Source: Pseudoglutamicibacter cumminsii (GTDB taxonomy: Bacteria; Actinomycetota; Actinomycetes; Actinomycetales; Micrococcaceae). Taken from it: a stretch of 64,000 nt of DNA. The translations under genes were made by a program, and so were the position numbers. The stretch covers positions 1,984,001 through 2,048,000 of the forward strand of contig NZ_JAFBCO010000001.1 of NCBI RefSeq assembly GCF_016907775.1, read 5' to 3'. Position 1 is the first letter of the stretch. Every line of letters starts with the position of its first letter. The notes beneath the pieces were generated by a model. That model ran no database searches. It was not told where the DNA came from and saw only the letters and a list, made by a program, of their open reading frames with translations. Positions 1 through 9,852 of the stretch are shown one piece after another.

Positions 1-2
1 GC

Positions 3-515
3 TTCCAGGTTGCGCTTGCCGCGGAAGGCATCAAGAACAGCGTTTTTGACCACGAGAGCGCGTTGTGGGCCTGGCTCGGAGGGAAACCCCCGACGAGCTT
101 GAGTGTGCGTGCACGGGCCATCAGCCGCCGTTTCAGAGCCTTCGGCGGCGTCAACATTTATATCGCCCCGTTGAATCTGGGCCAGAGAGACATCGCGTAT
201 GTCGAAGGTGTGCGGGTTGTAGCCCCTTTGAGCCTAGCTGTAGAGCTCGCCGGGTCGATTGCGAGCGACGCGGATGTTCCAAGAACTAAGATCGCTCGTC
301 TGATAACGGACTATCCGGACCGGGTCGCGGCAACCTTTGATCCCAAAACCGGGCACAGCCCCGTGGAATGTGAGCTGAGCCCCGAAGACGTTGACATGAT
401 GCTTGCGCAGTGCGATCGCTTCGCAAGGTTTGGGACTAAGCGTCAGACCCTCGTCAAGCGGCGACTACGCGAGATCATTGCTGATCTTCTGACGACCCGC
501 CCAGAACTCGGCTGA
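3..515 (+). CDS. partial gene, possibly AbiEi-like antitoxin/transcription-factor family
   Basis: The reading frame is already open at the left edge, so the 5' part lies outside the window; about 170 residues are visible, ending in TGA. I do not recognise the protein firmly. The stretch around positions 150-250, reading VEGVRVVAPLSLAVELAG, resembles the C-terminal pattern (Gvrv-x-spl-x-l-avela) of AbiEi-type antitoxin proteins common in actinobacteria, but this is a weak pattern match. The C-terminus is basic (KRQTLVKRRLREII). It converges with rel and overlaps its 3' end by about 41 bp, with no terminator between them. Function is left open. Confidence 0.55.
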   Translation, partial: FQVALAAEGIKNSVFDHESALWAWLGGKPPTSLSVRARAISRRFRAFGGVNIYIAPLNLGQRDIAYVEGVRVVAPLSLAVELAGSIASDADVPRTKIARLITDYPDRVAATFDPKTGHSPVECELSPEDVDMMLAQCDRFARFGTKRQTLVKRRLREIIADLLTTRPELG

Positions 516-2757
516 CATCATAGACACCTTCGATCCGGCGAATCGCGGCGAAAATGTGGCTCATAAAGTCCGGCTCTCCGAGCTGGAAACGGAAACGGGA
601 TATCGCCGTACGGTCCTTCGTGGTCCATAGGTTCGCCGACAAAATGTTGACGTGATTCTCTGAAAGCACCTTCGTCACGTCACTCAGAAGCGAATGGCGG
701 TCCAGCGCTTCAACCTGAATCTCGACGGTGAACACGGTGTGGGCGCGTGGATCCCACGCGACGTCCACGATGCGTTCGGCTTCGGCCCCGCCCAAGTTCG
801 CGATGTTAGGGCACGCTGCACGGTGAACCGTCACGCCAGAACCGCGCGTCACGAAGCCCTTGATCGAGTCTGGCGGAACAGGCGAACAGCACGGAGCGAG
901 CTTTGCCATGACATCGCGGGATCCCTGAACAATGACTCCCGACGAGCTCGGCTGCGACCGGTGAGAAGTACCCTGCCCTGACGTGAAATCAAGCCCTGGC
1001 TCCGGCGCAGCGACCTCGGGCTCGCCCGTCAGGCTCGTGATGTGCTCCATCACGTTCTTCGAGGAGACGTGTCCTTCGCCCAGCCCGGCATAAAGTCCCG
1101 TGATGTCCTTGTAGTGAAGCTCTTGAGCGACCGCGTTGAGGATCTGAGCGGTCATGAGTTTCTGAAGCGGCAGTCCGGCCTTGCGAATCGCTTTAGACAG
1201 CAGTTCCTGGCCCTTTTCGACCGCTTCCTCGCGGCGTTCCTTCAAGAACCACTGACGGATCTTGGTGCGGGCACGCGGCGAGGCCACGAAATCTTGCCAG
1301 TGACGAGACGGACCAGCGTTCTCGGCTTTAGAAGTCAGAATCTCGACCTGATCCCCGTTATTCAGCGGTGTATGCAACGGGACGAGCTTGCCGTTGACCT
1401 TAGCGCCGACAGCCCTATGCCCTACATCGGTGTGCACCGCGTAAGCGAAGTCAACCGGCGTCGAACCTAACGGAAGCGAACGTACCTCCCCCGCCGGGGT
1501 GAAAACGTACACCTCAGCAGAGTTGATGACGTAGCGCAGCGAATCAAGGAACTCGTCGGGGTCTTGGGTGTCTTTCTGCCACGCGACCAGACGGTTCAGC
1601 CAGTTGATGCTGGTCTCTTGGTCACTCTCCTGGGAGCCCTGCTTGTACTTCCAGTGCGCAGCGACACCGTATTCGGCACGCTGATGCATCTCATGGGTGC
1701 GGATCTGCACCTCGATCGGCCGGCCTCCCGGGCCGATGACCGATGTGTGCAACGACTGGTACATGTTGAACTTGGGCATCGCAATATAGTCTTTGAACCG
1801 GCCCGGAAGCGGGTTCCAGTGTGCGTGGATGATGCCCAAAACCGCATAGCAGTCTTTCACGGAATCGACGAGGATCCGAACCCCCATGAGATCGTGGATC
1901 TCGTTGAAGTCCTTCTTCCGGACCACCATCTTCTGGTAGACCGAGTAATAGTGTTTAGGCCGGCCCGTGATGACGGCCTTGATCTTCTGTTCGGTGAGGT
2001 TCGCTTCGATCGCCTGCCGAACCTGTGAAAGGTACCGCTCACGCTCTGGGGTTCGAGCCCCCACCATGCGAACGATCTCTTCATACACTTTCGGGTGCAG
2101 CACCGCGAAGGAAAGATCCTCAAGCTCCCACTTGACGGTATTCATACCCAGGCGGTGAGCAAGTGGGGCATAGATTTCGAGTGTTTCGCGAGCTTTCTTC
2201 GCGGCTGACTCTGGGTTGACGTACCGCCATGTGCGTGCGTTGTGCATGCGGTCCGCCAGCTTGATCATGAGTACGCGAATGTCTTGAGACATCGCGACGA
2301 TCATCTTGCGCACGGTTTCGGCTTGTGCCGCTTCACCGTACGTGACCTTATCGAGCTTGGTCACGCCATCAACGAGCAATGCAATCTCGTCGCCAAAGTC
2401 TTTGCGGAGGGCCTCAAGCGAATACTCGGTGTCCTCAACCGTGTCGTGCAGCAGTGCCGCCGCGAGGGTCGCGCCAGTCAAGCCCATCTCGGCCAGGATG
2501 GTCGCAACCGCTACCGGGTGCGTGATGTATGGGTCGCCTGATTTCCGTTTGACCCCTTCGTGCCAGTGAGCGGCCACATCGTAGGCGCGTGTAATGAGTG
2601 TGAGATCCTCGCCCGGGTTCTGTGCCCGGACAGTACGGAGGAGCGGCTCAAGAATCGGTGGCGCAGCGGGGAACGACGAACGGCCAGAGAAACGGATCAG
2701 GCGCGACAAAGACCGGCCTCGGCGTGGCGGCTGTGAACCCACTCGCTGTTGCACCAT
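475..2757 (-). CDS. relA: bifunctional (p)ppGpp synthetase/hydrolase Rel
   Basis: Makes and degrades the alarmone (p)ppGpp, the stringent-response signal. About 760 residues. Visible domains: HD hydrolase (HDTVED near residue 103, KLADRMHN further on), synthetase domain with GRPKHYYSVYQKM and RFKDYIAMPKFN near residue 319, TGS domain from about 410 (VYVFTPAGEVRSLPLG), a Cys-containing region (APCCSPVP) and a C-terminal ACT domain. The RFKD loop is the version found in bifunctional Rel enzymes, and the intact HD motif agrees with hydrolase activity. I choose ATG at 2757 because AGGAGG sits about 10 nt upstream; the longer frame to a GTG at 2808 has no ribosome site. It follows secF, as in other actinobacteria, but no apt gene lies between. 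Confidence 0.95.
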   Translation of the reverse strand: MVQQRVGSQPPRRGRSLSRLIRFSGRSSFPAAPPILEPLLRTVRAQNPGEDLTLITRAYDVAAHWHEGVKRKSGDPYITHPVAVATILAEMGLTGATLAAALLHDTVEDTEYSLEALRKDFGDEIALLVDGVTKLDKVTYGEAAQAETVRKMIVAMSQDIRVLMIKLADRMHNARTWRYVNPESAAKKARETLEIYAPLAHRLGMNTVKWELEDLSFAVLHPKVYEEIVRMVGARTPERERYLSQVRQAIEANLTEQKIKAVITGRPKHYYSVYQKMVVRKKDFNEIHDLMGVRILVDSVKDCYAVLGIIHAHWNPLPGRFKDYIAMPKFNMYQSLHTSVIGPGGRPIEVQIRTHEMHQRAEYGVAAHWKYKQGSQESDQETSINWLNRLVAWQKDTQDPDEFLDSLRYVINSAEVYVFTPAGEVRSLPLGSTPVDFAYAVHTDVGHRAVGAKVNGKLVPLHTPLNNGDQVEILTSKAENAGPSRHWQDFVASPRARTKIRQWFLKERREEAVEKGQELLSKAIRKAGLPLQKLMTAQILNAVAQELHYKDITGLYAGLGEGHVSSKNVMEHITSLTGEPEVAAPEPGLDFTSGQGTSHRSQPSSSGVIVQGSRDVMAKLAPCCSPVPPDSIKGFVTRGSGVTVHRAACPNIANLGGAEAERIVDVAWDPRAHTVFTVEIQVEALDRHSLLSDVTKVLSENHVNILSANLWTTKDRTAISRFRFQLGEPDFMSHIFAAIRRIEGVYDVSRVLGGSSEDQQ

Positions 2758-2870
2758 GGCAGCGCTGCCTCCTCTTAGGCCAAGCGCGGAGCCTGGCTGT
2801 GTAAACACAATACGGTGATTGGGTCAGTCTAGACCAGGTGTGAAGGAAAAATCGCACCATGAAGCAGAGA

Positions 2871-2911
2871 AACCGTGGCGGAAGAGGTAGATACCTCGTC
2901 CCGCCACGGTT
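2871..2911 (-). terminator. hairpin between secF and rel
   Basis: Perfect arms AACCGTGGCGG (2871-2881) and CCGCCACGGTT (2901-2911), with a second nested stem GAGGTA/TACCTC inside (2884-2897). A smaller hairpin, GGTTGCA/TGCAACC (2926-2947), lies just after the secF stop. On the minus strand a U-rich stretch follows only about 20 nt later, so termination may be partial. The placement suits the end of the yajC-secD-secF transcript. Confidence 0.6.
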
Positions 2912-2953
2912 CACTGTCAGTCCATGGTTGCAAGACAACGTGCAACCGTGATC

Positions 2954-3949
2954 CTATGCGAGTGCTTCAGCCGACTCTTCACGATGCTGAGCGACTTCCG
3001 CATCGAGCTCCTTGACGTCTGCGTCGCCCTTACGCAACTGGTAGTACAGCGGCGCCTGAATGAACAGCGTCGACAACGTCGAAACGATGATGCCGACGAA
3101 CAGCGCCAGCGCAAGGTCACCCAACGTACCGGCGCCCAGTAGCCAGTAGCCGATGAAGAGAATCGAACCAACCGGCAAGATCGCGACGACCGAGGTGTTG
3201 ATAGAACGCACGAGCGTCTGGTTGACCGCTCGGTTGACCTTCTCCCCGAACGTCATGACGTACTTCAACGCCGGATCAGATGTGTTCTCGCGGATCTTGT
3301 CAAACACGACCACCGTGTCATAGAGGCAGTAACTCAGAATCGTCAAGAAACCGATCACAGCGCTTGGCGTCACTTCAAAGCCGACTGCCGCATAAATACC
3401 TGCGGTGACGATCATGACCACGATGAGGCCGCCAACTGCCGCGAGCGACATCTTCCAGGTACGGAAGTAGATCGCCATCAGCAACGCAACCAGAACCATG
3501 AATACGACCAAACCGATACCGGCCTGGCGGGAAACATCTGCACCCCAGGTTGGGCCGATAGCCGAGACCGAGACCTTATCGACATCGGTCTCATATGCCT
3601 CCGCGAGCGCGGCCTTGACATCGTCAGCCTGCTGACCCGTCAGCGGGTCAGTCTGAACGCGCATCGTGTTGGAAGCCAGGTGAGTCGTGCGAGCGTTCTT
3701 ATCAGGAATCACCGCGTGCGCCGCATCATCACCAAGCTTAGGGTCAGTCTTATGGACCTGAGCCACCTGGAACTCGTTACCACCCCGGAAATCGATACCA
3801 AGGTTGAAGCCCCCACGCACGACCGGCACCAAGACCGACAGTACGATCAAAACCAACGCAATACCGAACCACAGCTTGCGCTGACCAATGAAAGGATACG
3901 AACGCTTACCCGAGTAGAGCTCGTTACCCCACGTTGCTAACTTCGCCAC
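2954..3949 (-). CDS. secF: protein translocase subunit SecF
   Basis: RND-type membrane subunit that works with SecD to use the proton-motive force for Sec-dependent export. 331 residues with the SecF topology: one N-terminal membrane segment (LWFGIALVLIVLSVLVPVV), an extracytoplasmic domain, then five membrane segments. The signature VIGFLTILSYCLYDTVVVFD is present. The start is GTG at 3949. The secD stop codon ends one base upstream, and the last secD codons (GAGGAGAAC) contain the ribosome-binding site of secF, so the two are probably translationally coupled. Confidence 0.95.
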   Translation of the reverse strand: MAKLATWGNELYSGKRSYPFIGQRKLWFGIALVLIVLSVLVPVVRGGFNLGIDFRGGNEFQVAQVHKTDPKLGDDAAHAVIPDKNARTTHLASNTMRVQTDPLTGQQADDVKAALAEAYETDVDKVSVSAIGPTWGADVSRQAGIGLVVFMVLVALLMAIYFRTWKMSLAAVGGLIVVMIVTAGIYAAVGFEVTPSAVIGFLTILSYCLYDTVVVFDKIRENTSDPALKYVMTFGEKVNRAVNQTLVRSINTSVVAILPVGSILFIGYWLLGAGTLGDLALALFVGIIVSTLSTLFIQAPLYYQLRKGDADVKELDAEVAQHREESAEALA

Positions 3950-3950
3950 G

Positions 3951-5708
3951 TTAGTTCTCCTCTACTTTCGGTGATTCAGAACCCTGAGTGTTCTCGCGGG
4001 CTTCAAGCTCTTCAGCTCGGCGACGCTCGGCGATGGTCATACGACGCTGTGCCTCACGGTTGGCCCCACTACCCTTCTTACCGTCCTTCTTGCCGTCCTG
4101 CTGTGCATCGCCGGTTTGGCGACGCACCCGAACACGACCTGCACCTGCATACAGCGGTTCAGCACCCAAAAGACGTGGGTCAAGACCAGACATACGGTGG
4201 CCCTCGGAGAAGAACCGCATGCGGCTCAGCAACTGCAGCATCGGGTGCGTGAACAGGAACACCACGAAAATATCGGCAACCGCAGTCAGACCCAACGTAA
4301 ACGCGAAGCCCTTGACGTTACCTACAGCCACGAAATAGAGGACAACGGCCGCGAGAATGTTGACAGCCTTGGAAGCCAAAATCGTACGACGTGCACGGTT
4401 CCAGCCCGTCTCAATGGCCTGCTGCAGCCTACGACCCTCGCGCAACTCGTCACGAATACGTTCGAAGTAGACGATGAACGAGTCGGCCGTCAGACCAATC
4501 GAGACAATCAAACCCGCGACCCCCGCCAACGACAAGCGGTAATTAGCGCCCCACCCCAGCAGAACGATCGCAAGGTAGGTCAACGTGCCCATGATGATGA
4601 GCGAGGCCATCGTGACCAGACCCAGAACGCGGTACTGGAAGAACGAATAGACAGCAACCAGAACCAAACCGATCAGGCCCGCGATCATGCCGGACTTCAG
4701 CTGGTCAGCACCGAGCTTGGCCGATACCTGAGTCTCAGTAGGGATGTTGAAGCTCATCGGCAACGCACCATAGCGCAACTGCTCTGCGAGCTCCTGAGCA
4801 GATTCCTGGGTGAAGTTACCGGTAATCGACGAGCGACCATCGGAAATGACCACCAGCGACTGCGGAGCCGAAACCACGCGGCCATCCAGCACAATCGCGA
4901 ACTGATTCTTAGGAGGCTGCGAGGAAGTCAGGCGCTGTGTGACAGTCTTGAACGCATCGGCACCCTTCTTGTTGAAGGTCAATGCAACTTCCCAGCCGCC
5001 CGTCGTGTAGCCCTGAGAGTTCTGCTCTGGACGCGCCTCAGCATCAGTGATGTCCGAGCCCGAAACCTCAACCGGACCCAAGAGGTACTTCGCCTGCAAC
5101 GGCGGATCGAGCTCACACGCAATCGCGGGCTCATCAGCCTTAAACGTCGTGCGCTCCTTCTTGTTCATCTCCGCCTCACAGTCCCACTGCTGGAACTGAC
5201 GGAACAGCTCAGGAGTAACCCATGCGTCATCCGAACCGTGCTTAGGCTTCCCCTTAGGCTTTGGGATGTCCTTGATCGGAGTCAGATCCTTCTCAGGCGT
5301 CGCGGTGATGTCCTGGCTCGCCGTGATCACCGGACGGAACTGCATTTGAGCAGACGACTTTATCAGGTTACGGGTCTTCTCATCAGGGATACCCGGCATC
5401 GCGACGACGATGTTCTGGTTGTTCTGAGTCGTCACTTCAGCTTCGGCAACGCCAGTGCCGTCAACACGCTGGCGGATAATCTCAACAGCTTGCTGCAACT
5501 GTTCAGAGGTGACCTTCTTACTTGGGTCATCCAACTTAGGGGTCAGCACCATCTCGGTACCGCCCTCAAGGTCCAGTGCAAGCTTAGGAAGCGCACCGGT
5601 CTTGCCAGCGACGACGCCACCGACAAGCACAGCAATCATCACGAGATGAATCACTGCAAGCCAGATGAGCGACCGACGCGCATGACGCTTGGGGCTAGAT
5701 GTTGACAT
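3951..5708 (-). CDS. secD: protein translocase subunit SecD
   Basis: Partner of SecF in late steps of Sec export. About 585 residues. N-terminal membrane segment (LIWLAVIHLVMIAVLVGGVV), large extracytoplasmic region with the SecD pattern LDLEGGTEMVL and DGTGVAEAEV, then the membrane block containing GLIVSIGLTADSFIVYFERI. The tail after the last membrane segment is long, charged and Lys/Arg/Gln-rich, as in actinobacterial SecD. I use ATG 5708 rather than the in-frame TTG 15 nt upstream. It sits between yajC and secF in one transcript. Confidence 0.95.
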   Translation of the reverse strand: MSTSSPKRHARRSLIWLAVIHLVMIAVLVGGVVAGKTGALPKLALDLEGGTEMVLTPKLDDPSKKVTSEQLQQAVEIIRQRVDGTGVAEAEVTTQNNQNIVVAMPGIPDEKTRNLIKSSAQMQFRPVITASQDITATPEKDLTPIKDIPKPKGKPKHGSDDAWVTPELFRQFQQWDCEAEMNKKERTTFKADEPAIACELDPPLQAKYLLGPVEVSGSDITDAEARPEQNSQGYTTGGWEVALTFNKKGADAFKTVTQRLTSSQPPKNQFAIVLDGRVVSAPQSLVVISDGRSSITGNFTQESAQELAEQLRYGALPMSFNIPTETQVSAKLGADQLKSGMIAGLIGLVLVAVYSFFQYRVLGLVTMASLIIMGTLTYLAIVLLGWGANYRLSLAGVAGLIVSIGLTADSFIVYFERIRDELREGRRLQQAIETGWNRARRTILASKAVNILAAVVLYFVAVGNVKGFAFTLGLTAVADIFVVFLFTHPMLQLLSRMRFFSEGHRMSGLDPRLLGAEPLYAGAGRVRVRRQTGDAQQDGKKDGKKGSGANREAQRRMTIAERRRAEELEARENTQGSESPKVEEN

Positions 5709-5805
5709 AGGGGTTTCTCTCAAACACGGGCAATGAACAAATAAAACTTTGTGGCAGCCTCAAAACCTCAACGTAAAGAGGGTCCGAAGCGCCGGACGCC
5801 AGACG

Positions 5806-6198
5806 TCAGCGCTGACCAGGTTCCTGAGAGCCGCCAAGGCCGTCTTGGTCCTTAGGCTCATCGGTCGAGGCGGTGTCGGCAACGCTTTCCTGAGGGAACT
5901 GAGCGATAGCCTGAATATGGAACATCACCCGGTTGCCTGGAGAGAGCTCCAGCAACACCTTGTTCTCGTCCTTGAAGGTGTCAACGACAGTGCCGAAGAT
6001 GCCCGCAGTCGTCATGACCTCCGCGCCAGGAACGAGCTTGGTCTCGCGCTCTTCATGGGCCTTCTGCATCCGCTTACGGTTACGGAACATCGTAAAGACC
6101 AGGAAGATGACCATCAGGCCAAGCATCAGCAAGAGAGGGCTAAAGCCTCCAGTCTGTGCCTTTTCACCTTCGGCCAATAAATGCTGCGCGGAGAACAC
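5806..6198 (-). CDS. yajC: preprotein translocase subunit YajC
   Basis: Small single-pass membrane protein of the SecDF-YajC complex. 130 residues: a short N-terminal segment, one membrane helix (LLLMLGLMVIFLVFTMF), then the cytosolic YajC domain with RNRKRMQKAHEERE and LVPGAEVMTTAGIFGTV. The C-terminal tail is acidic and Gln/Pro-rich. The start is GTG at 6198 with GAGGAAG upstream. 82 bp separate it from secD. Confidence 0.93.
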   Translation of the reverse strand: MFSAQHLLAEGEKAQTGGFSPLLLMLGLMVIFLVFTMFRNRKRMQKAHEERETKLVPGAEVMTTAGIFGTVVDTFKDENKVLLELSPGNRVMFHIQAIAQFPQESVADTASTDEPKDQDGLGGSQEPGQR

Positions 6199-6346
6199 GG
6201 GGCTTCCTCAATTCAGGTTGTCGAAAACGTTGCATGATCTTGCGCACACTTAAAGCGCAAGGGAAACACCGATCTAGCCTAACCCACGCAACCGACGACT
6301 CGCCGCACATCCACCCTAGGTTTCAAACGAGGATTCGCACCAGGTT

Positions 6347-7417
6347 TCAGATCAGACGGCCCGTACCACCGGATTCTGGATCGCTCCCAGCAACAGAGCC
6401 CGGTGCACCTTCAGGAGGCGTCAGTCCGAGGTGCGCCCATGCCGCAGGGGTCGCTACACGCCCCCGTGCAGTGCGGCCAAGGAGGCCTTCTCGAACCAGA
6501 TAAGGCTCAGCAACCTCCTCAACGGTTTCCGTCTCTTCACCCACCGAGATAGCGAGCGTCGACAAGCCAACAGGGCCACCGCCGAACTTGGTGCACAAGG
6601 CCAACAAAACCGAGCGATCCAAACGGTCCAGACCGCGCTCATCGACGTCGTACATATCCAAAGCAGCAGCCGCCTGCACCGCATCGATCCGGTCGATGCG
6701 ATGCACGAGTGACCAGTCACGCACACGCCGAAGAAGCCTGTTCGCGATACGCGGGGTACCACGGGAACGTGACGCGATTTGCCGGTAGCCGTCGTCAGTG
6801 AGCCGCACATCGAGCATCACTGCCGAACGCCGTAAAACCATCTCGAGCTCTTCGACCGAATAGAAGTCCAGGTGTCCCGTGAAGCCGAACCGGTCCCTCA
6901 GCGGACCAGGCAAGAGACCCGCACGCGTCGTGGCACCTACCAATGTGAAAGGCGGCAGATCCAATGGAATCGCGGTAGCGCCGGCACCTTTGCCGACGAC
7001 GATGTCGACGCGGAAGTCCTCCATCGCCAGGTAGAGCATCTCTTCAGCCGGGCGGGCAAGACGATGAATCTCGTCGAGGAACAAAACCTCGCCTTCGGAC
7101 AGCGAAGACAAGATCGCCGCGAGGTCGCCCGCGTTCTGGATGGCGGGGCCCGAGCTAATGCGTAGCGGGGCCTGCATCTCAGCTGCAACGATCATCGCAA
7201 GCGTCGTCTTACCAAGCCCAGGAGGACCAGAAAGCAATACGTGATCGGCAACCCGGCCACGCAACTTCGAAGATTCGAGGACCAAAGATAGCTGCTCACG
7301 AACCCGCGACTGGCCCACGAACTCATCGAAGTTCTTAGGACGCATCGCAGCTTCAAGCGCGCGTTCCTCGGGTTCGCCCGTTGCGTCCACGAGTCCACGC
7401 GACATGTCATCTGCCAT
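6347..7417 (-). CDS. ruvB: Holliday junction branch-migration helicase RuvB
   Basis: AAA+ motor that, loaded by RuvA, drives branch migration of Holliday junctions. 356 residues. Walker [10 protein letters not shown] (residues 64-72), Walker B LFLDEIHR, sensor region [18 protein letters not shown], and the C-terminal winged helix involved in DNA contact ([13 protein letters not shown]). Third gene of a ruvC-ruvA-ruvB operon; 39 bp from ruvA. No SOS box was seen in front of the operon. Confidence 0.96.
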   Translation of the reverse strand: MADDMSRGLVDATGEPEERALEAAMRPKNFDEFVGQSRVREQLSLVLESSKLRGRVADHVLLSGPPGLGKTTLAMIVAAEMQAPLRISSGPAIQNAGDLAAILSSLSEGEVLFLDEIHRLARPAEEMLYLAMEDFRVDIVVGKGAGATAIPLDLPPFTLVGATTRAGLLPGPLRDRFGFTGHLDFYSVEELEMVLRRSAVMLDVRLTDDGYRQIASRSRGTPRIANRLLRRVRDWSLVHRIDRIDAVQAAAALDMYDVDERGLDRLDRSVLLALCTKFGGGPVGLSTLAISVGEETETVEEVAEPYLVREGLLGRTARGRVATPAAWAHLGLTPPEGAPGSVAGSDPESGGTGRLI

Positions 7418-7456
7418 CTCGGTGCGTTCCTCTCCCCTTGCTGATTACCCGTGATG

Positions 7457-8095
7457 TTAAGACCGTACGCCGGACCCAGCGCCCACTCCACGCAACGTGG
7501 CTCGCAACAGCTCAGGAACCGAGGCTCCCGCCAGTTCAGGCTGTGCCTTGAGGGTCGCAGCCAGAACCTTCTTAGCTTCCTTCTCGGTCCAGCCCAAGCC
7601 CGTCAAACCTTCGATCACTTGGGCTTCCGCGGCTCGTACCAGAGCTTCGGACTCGGTTTCAGGAGCAGGTGCGGCCTCCGCTGGCGCGTCGCCTGAAAGA
7701 GTTAGCTTGCCCTTGAGCTCAAGAATGATGCGGCTAGCGGACTTAGGTCCAACGCCGGATACACGCGTCAACGCCTTGGTGTCCTCGCTTTGCACGGCGG
7801 CCGCTAGCTCGTCGGCGGAATGCACCGCGAGAATGGCTAGACCCAGCTTGGGGCCAATGCCAGAGACCGTCGTGATGACTTCGAAAACATCGCGGTCGCG
7901 TACCGTGCTGAAACCGAACAGCGTCATCGAGTCTTCACGAACGACCAGGCTAGTCGGGAGCGTCTCTTCCTCACCCACAGTGAGTTCCCCCAGCGTCCGC
8001 GGAACAGCGTTGACCAGATACCCCACGCCATTGACGTCGAGCACAACCGAGTTCAGATTCAACGCCACAACAGTGCCTCGAAGCTGAGAAATCAT
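7457..8095 (-). CDS. ruvA: Holliday junction-binding protein RuvA
   Basis: Tetrameric DNA-binding subunit that recognises four-way junctions and loads RuvB. About 212 residues. N-terminal OB domain (MISQLRGTVVALNLNSVVLD), helix-hairpin-helix domain II (ITTVSGIGPKLGLAILAVH and LTRVSGVGPKSASRIILELK), and a RuvB-contacting domain III (EGLTGLGWTEKEAKKVLAA). The open frame extends 11 codons further upstream, but the family always begins at MISxL, so I use ATG 8095. Confidence 0.95.
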   Translation of the reverse strand: MISQLRGTVVALNLNSVVLDVNGVGYLVNAVPRTLGELTVGEEETLPTSLVVREDSMTLFGFSTVRDRDVFEVITTVSGIGPKLGLAILAVHSADELAAAVQSEDTKALTRVSGVGPKSASRIILELKGKLTLSGDAPAEAAPAPETESEALVRAAEAQVIEGLTGLGWTEKEAKKVLAATLKAQPELAGASVPELLRATLRGVGAGSGVRS

Positions 8096-8219
8096 GTGTA
8101 TGGACAACCTTTCACGGAGAAGACGCACGCGTCGTGCAGCAAAGAAGCGCCGCGACCCCCACTATATCCGAATATATCTTCGAACCTACGGATCGCATCG
8201 CGATGCCTAAGGAACAGCC

Positions 8220-8846
8220 TTATAGTCCTCTTGGCTTTCGGGCCCTAGCACGCAGCGCGGCCTCCGCGCGGGCCGAATTATTCGCGGCCTGAGCCTGGGC
8301 TTTAAGCCAAGCCCGCTGCGCAGGTGCAACCCCACTCTCATTAGAAGCCGACGCAGCAGCTTTAGACGCCGGATCAGCGCCACGCCAACCGTGAGCCAAC
8401 GCGATAGCAATAGCATCCGCCGCATCGGCCGGTTTAGGAGCAGCCGCCAGCCGCAGAATCTTCGTGACCATCCGTCCAACCTGCTGCTTATCCGCCTGGC
8501 CACTACCAGTGACAGCGGCTTTGACCTCAGTTGGTGTGTGGAGAGCGACCGGAATCCCCCGCCGGGCAGCCGCAGCGATAATCACGCCCATCGCCTGAGC
8601 GGTACCCATCACCGTCGAAACGTTCGTATACGTAAACACGCGTTCGATCGCCAAAGCATCAGGCCGGAACTCATCCAGCCACGCATCGATTCGTTCGGAA
8701 ATCGTGAGCAAACGCTGGTCCAGCGGGACCTCAGACGGCGAACCGATCACCCGGACATCCTCAAGCGTCGCCGTGCGGTCAGCACCAACAGAAACCAGGG
8801 CCAACCCGCAACGGGTCAGCCCTGGATCAACACCTGCTACTCGCAC
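8220..8846 (-). CDS. ruvC: crossover junction endodeoxyribonuclease RuvC
   Basis: Resolvase that cuts Holliday junctions symmetrically. 208 residues, GTG start at 8846. RNase H-like fold with catalytic acidic residues in [14 protein letters not shown] (first Asp), [20 protein letters not shown] (Glu) and the C-terminal [12 protein letters not shown] (paired Asp). After the core there is an Ala/Arg-rich tail of roughly 40 residues, longer than in E. coli. Upstream gene of the ruvCAB operon, following yebC. Confidence 0.95.
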   Translation of the reverse strand: MRVAGVDPGLTRCGLALVSVGADRTATLEDVRVIGSPSEVPLDQRLLTISERIDAWLDEFRPDALAIERVFTYTNVSTVMGTAQAMGVIIAAAARRGIPVALHTPTEVKAAVTGSGQADKQQVGRMVTKILRLAAAPKPADAADAIAIALAHGWRGADPASKAAASASNESGVAPAQRAWLKAQAQAANNSARAEAALRARARKPRGL

Positions 8847-8917
8847 TCGCCAACCACCGTGTTAGCCATCGTGCGTGCCCCTAGGCGCGATGTAAGCAAC
8901 AGTTTCTACCTCTTGCC

Positions 8918-9679
8918 TTACTCTTCGCCGAGCGCCTCAATGACCTCAGGGGTCATGTCAACGTTCGAGTACACGGCCTGGACGTCGTCGAGCTCTTCAA
9001 GCGCTTCTTCGAGCTTGATGAAGGTGCGAGCGGCGTCAACGTCCAACTCGACTTTCATGGTCGGAACGTATTCGACCTCGTCAGAGCTGTACTCAACGCC
9101 GGCTTCATCGAGGGCCTTAGCGACAGACTGCAACTCAGATGGCTCCGAGAGGATCGTGAAAGAATCGCCGACCTTGGTGATTTCCTCGGCATCAACATCA
9201 GCCGTGAGGACAACCTCCATGAGGGAATCCTCAGTGTGATCTGCCTCCGGCACGACTACGACGCCCTTGCGGTTGAAGAGGTAGTTGACCGAACCTGGGT
9301 CAGCGATCGTGCCGCCGTTACGGGTGATCGCCACGCGGGTTTCAGACGCCGCGCGGTTGCGGTTGTCGGTGAGGCAATGCACCAGAAGCGCGGAACCTTG
9401 CGGGCCGCGAGCTTCGTACATGATTTCGGTGTAGTCGACAACCTCACCAGTTAGGCCGGCGCCACGCTTGATCGCGCGGTCGATGTTGTCGTTCGGAACA
9501 GAGTTCTTCTTCGCCTTGTTGACAGCGACTTCAAGTGCCGGGTTGCCTTCAAGGTCCGGACCACCAGCACGCGCAGCAACCTCGATTTTCTTAATGAACT
9601 GTGCGAAAGCTTTCGCGCGCTTCGCGTCCAGCGCCGCTTTCTTGTGCTTGGTTGTTGCCCATTTGGAGTGGCCTGCCAT
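8918..9679 (-). CDS. yebC: YebC/TACO1 family protein
   Basis: 253 residues, ATG start. N-terminal signature [20 protein letters not shown] and [16 protein letters not shown] are diagnostic of the family. Members were long annotated as transcriptional regulators; more recent work on the family points to a role in translation, helping ribosomes through difficult proline-containing stretches. Which applies here cannot be told from sequence. It heads the yebC-ruvCAB group and is divergent from the M3 peptidase, with 173 bp between them. Confidence 0.93.
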   Translation of the reverse strand: MAGHSKWATTKHKKAALDAKRAKAFAQFIKKIEVAARAGGPDLEGNPALEVAVNKAKKNSVPNDNIDRAIKRGAGLTGEVVDYTEIMYEARGPQGSALLVHCLTDNRNRAASETRVAITRNGGTIADPGSVNYLFNRKGVVVVPEADHTEDSLMEVVLTADVDAEEITKVGDSFTILSEPSELQSVAKALDEAGVEYSSDEVEYVPTMKVELDVDAARTFIKLEEALEELDDVQAVYSNVDMTPEVIEALGEE

Positions 9680-9852
9680 GGTTCTCCGTCCCTATGTCAG
9701 CTGTTCTTTCGACACACCATTCTATAGCTTGAACGCTGAGATGGGCCGCTCCACGCCTCAAGGCCCGCTTTCAAGCACGGTTTACATCTGTTTTCGGAAG
9801 CCCGGCGCCCTCGAGAGTGACATCGCCTTGTTTTCTGTGAAAGAGTCTCTTC

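Noticed and set aside
4116-5705. Long plus-strand open frame opposite secD
   Set aside because: Arg/Leu-rich antisense shadow without any recognisable domain; secD on the other strand is unambiguous.
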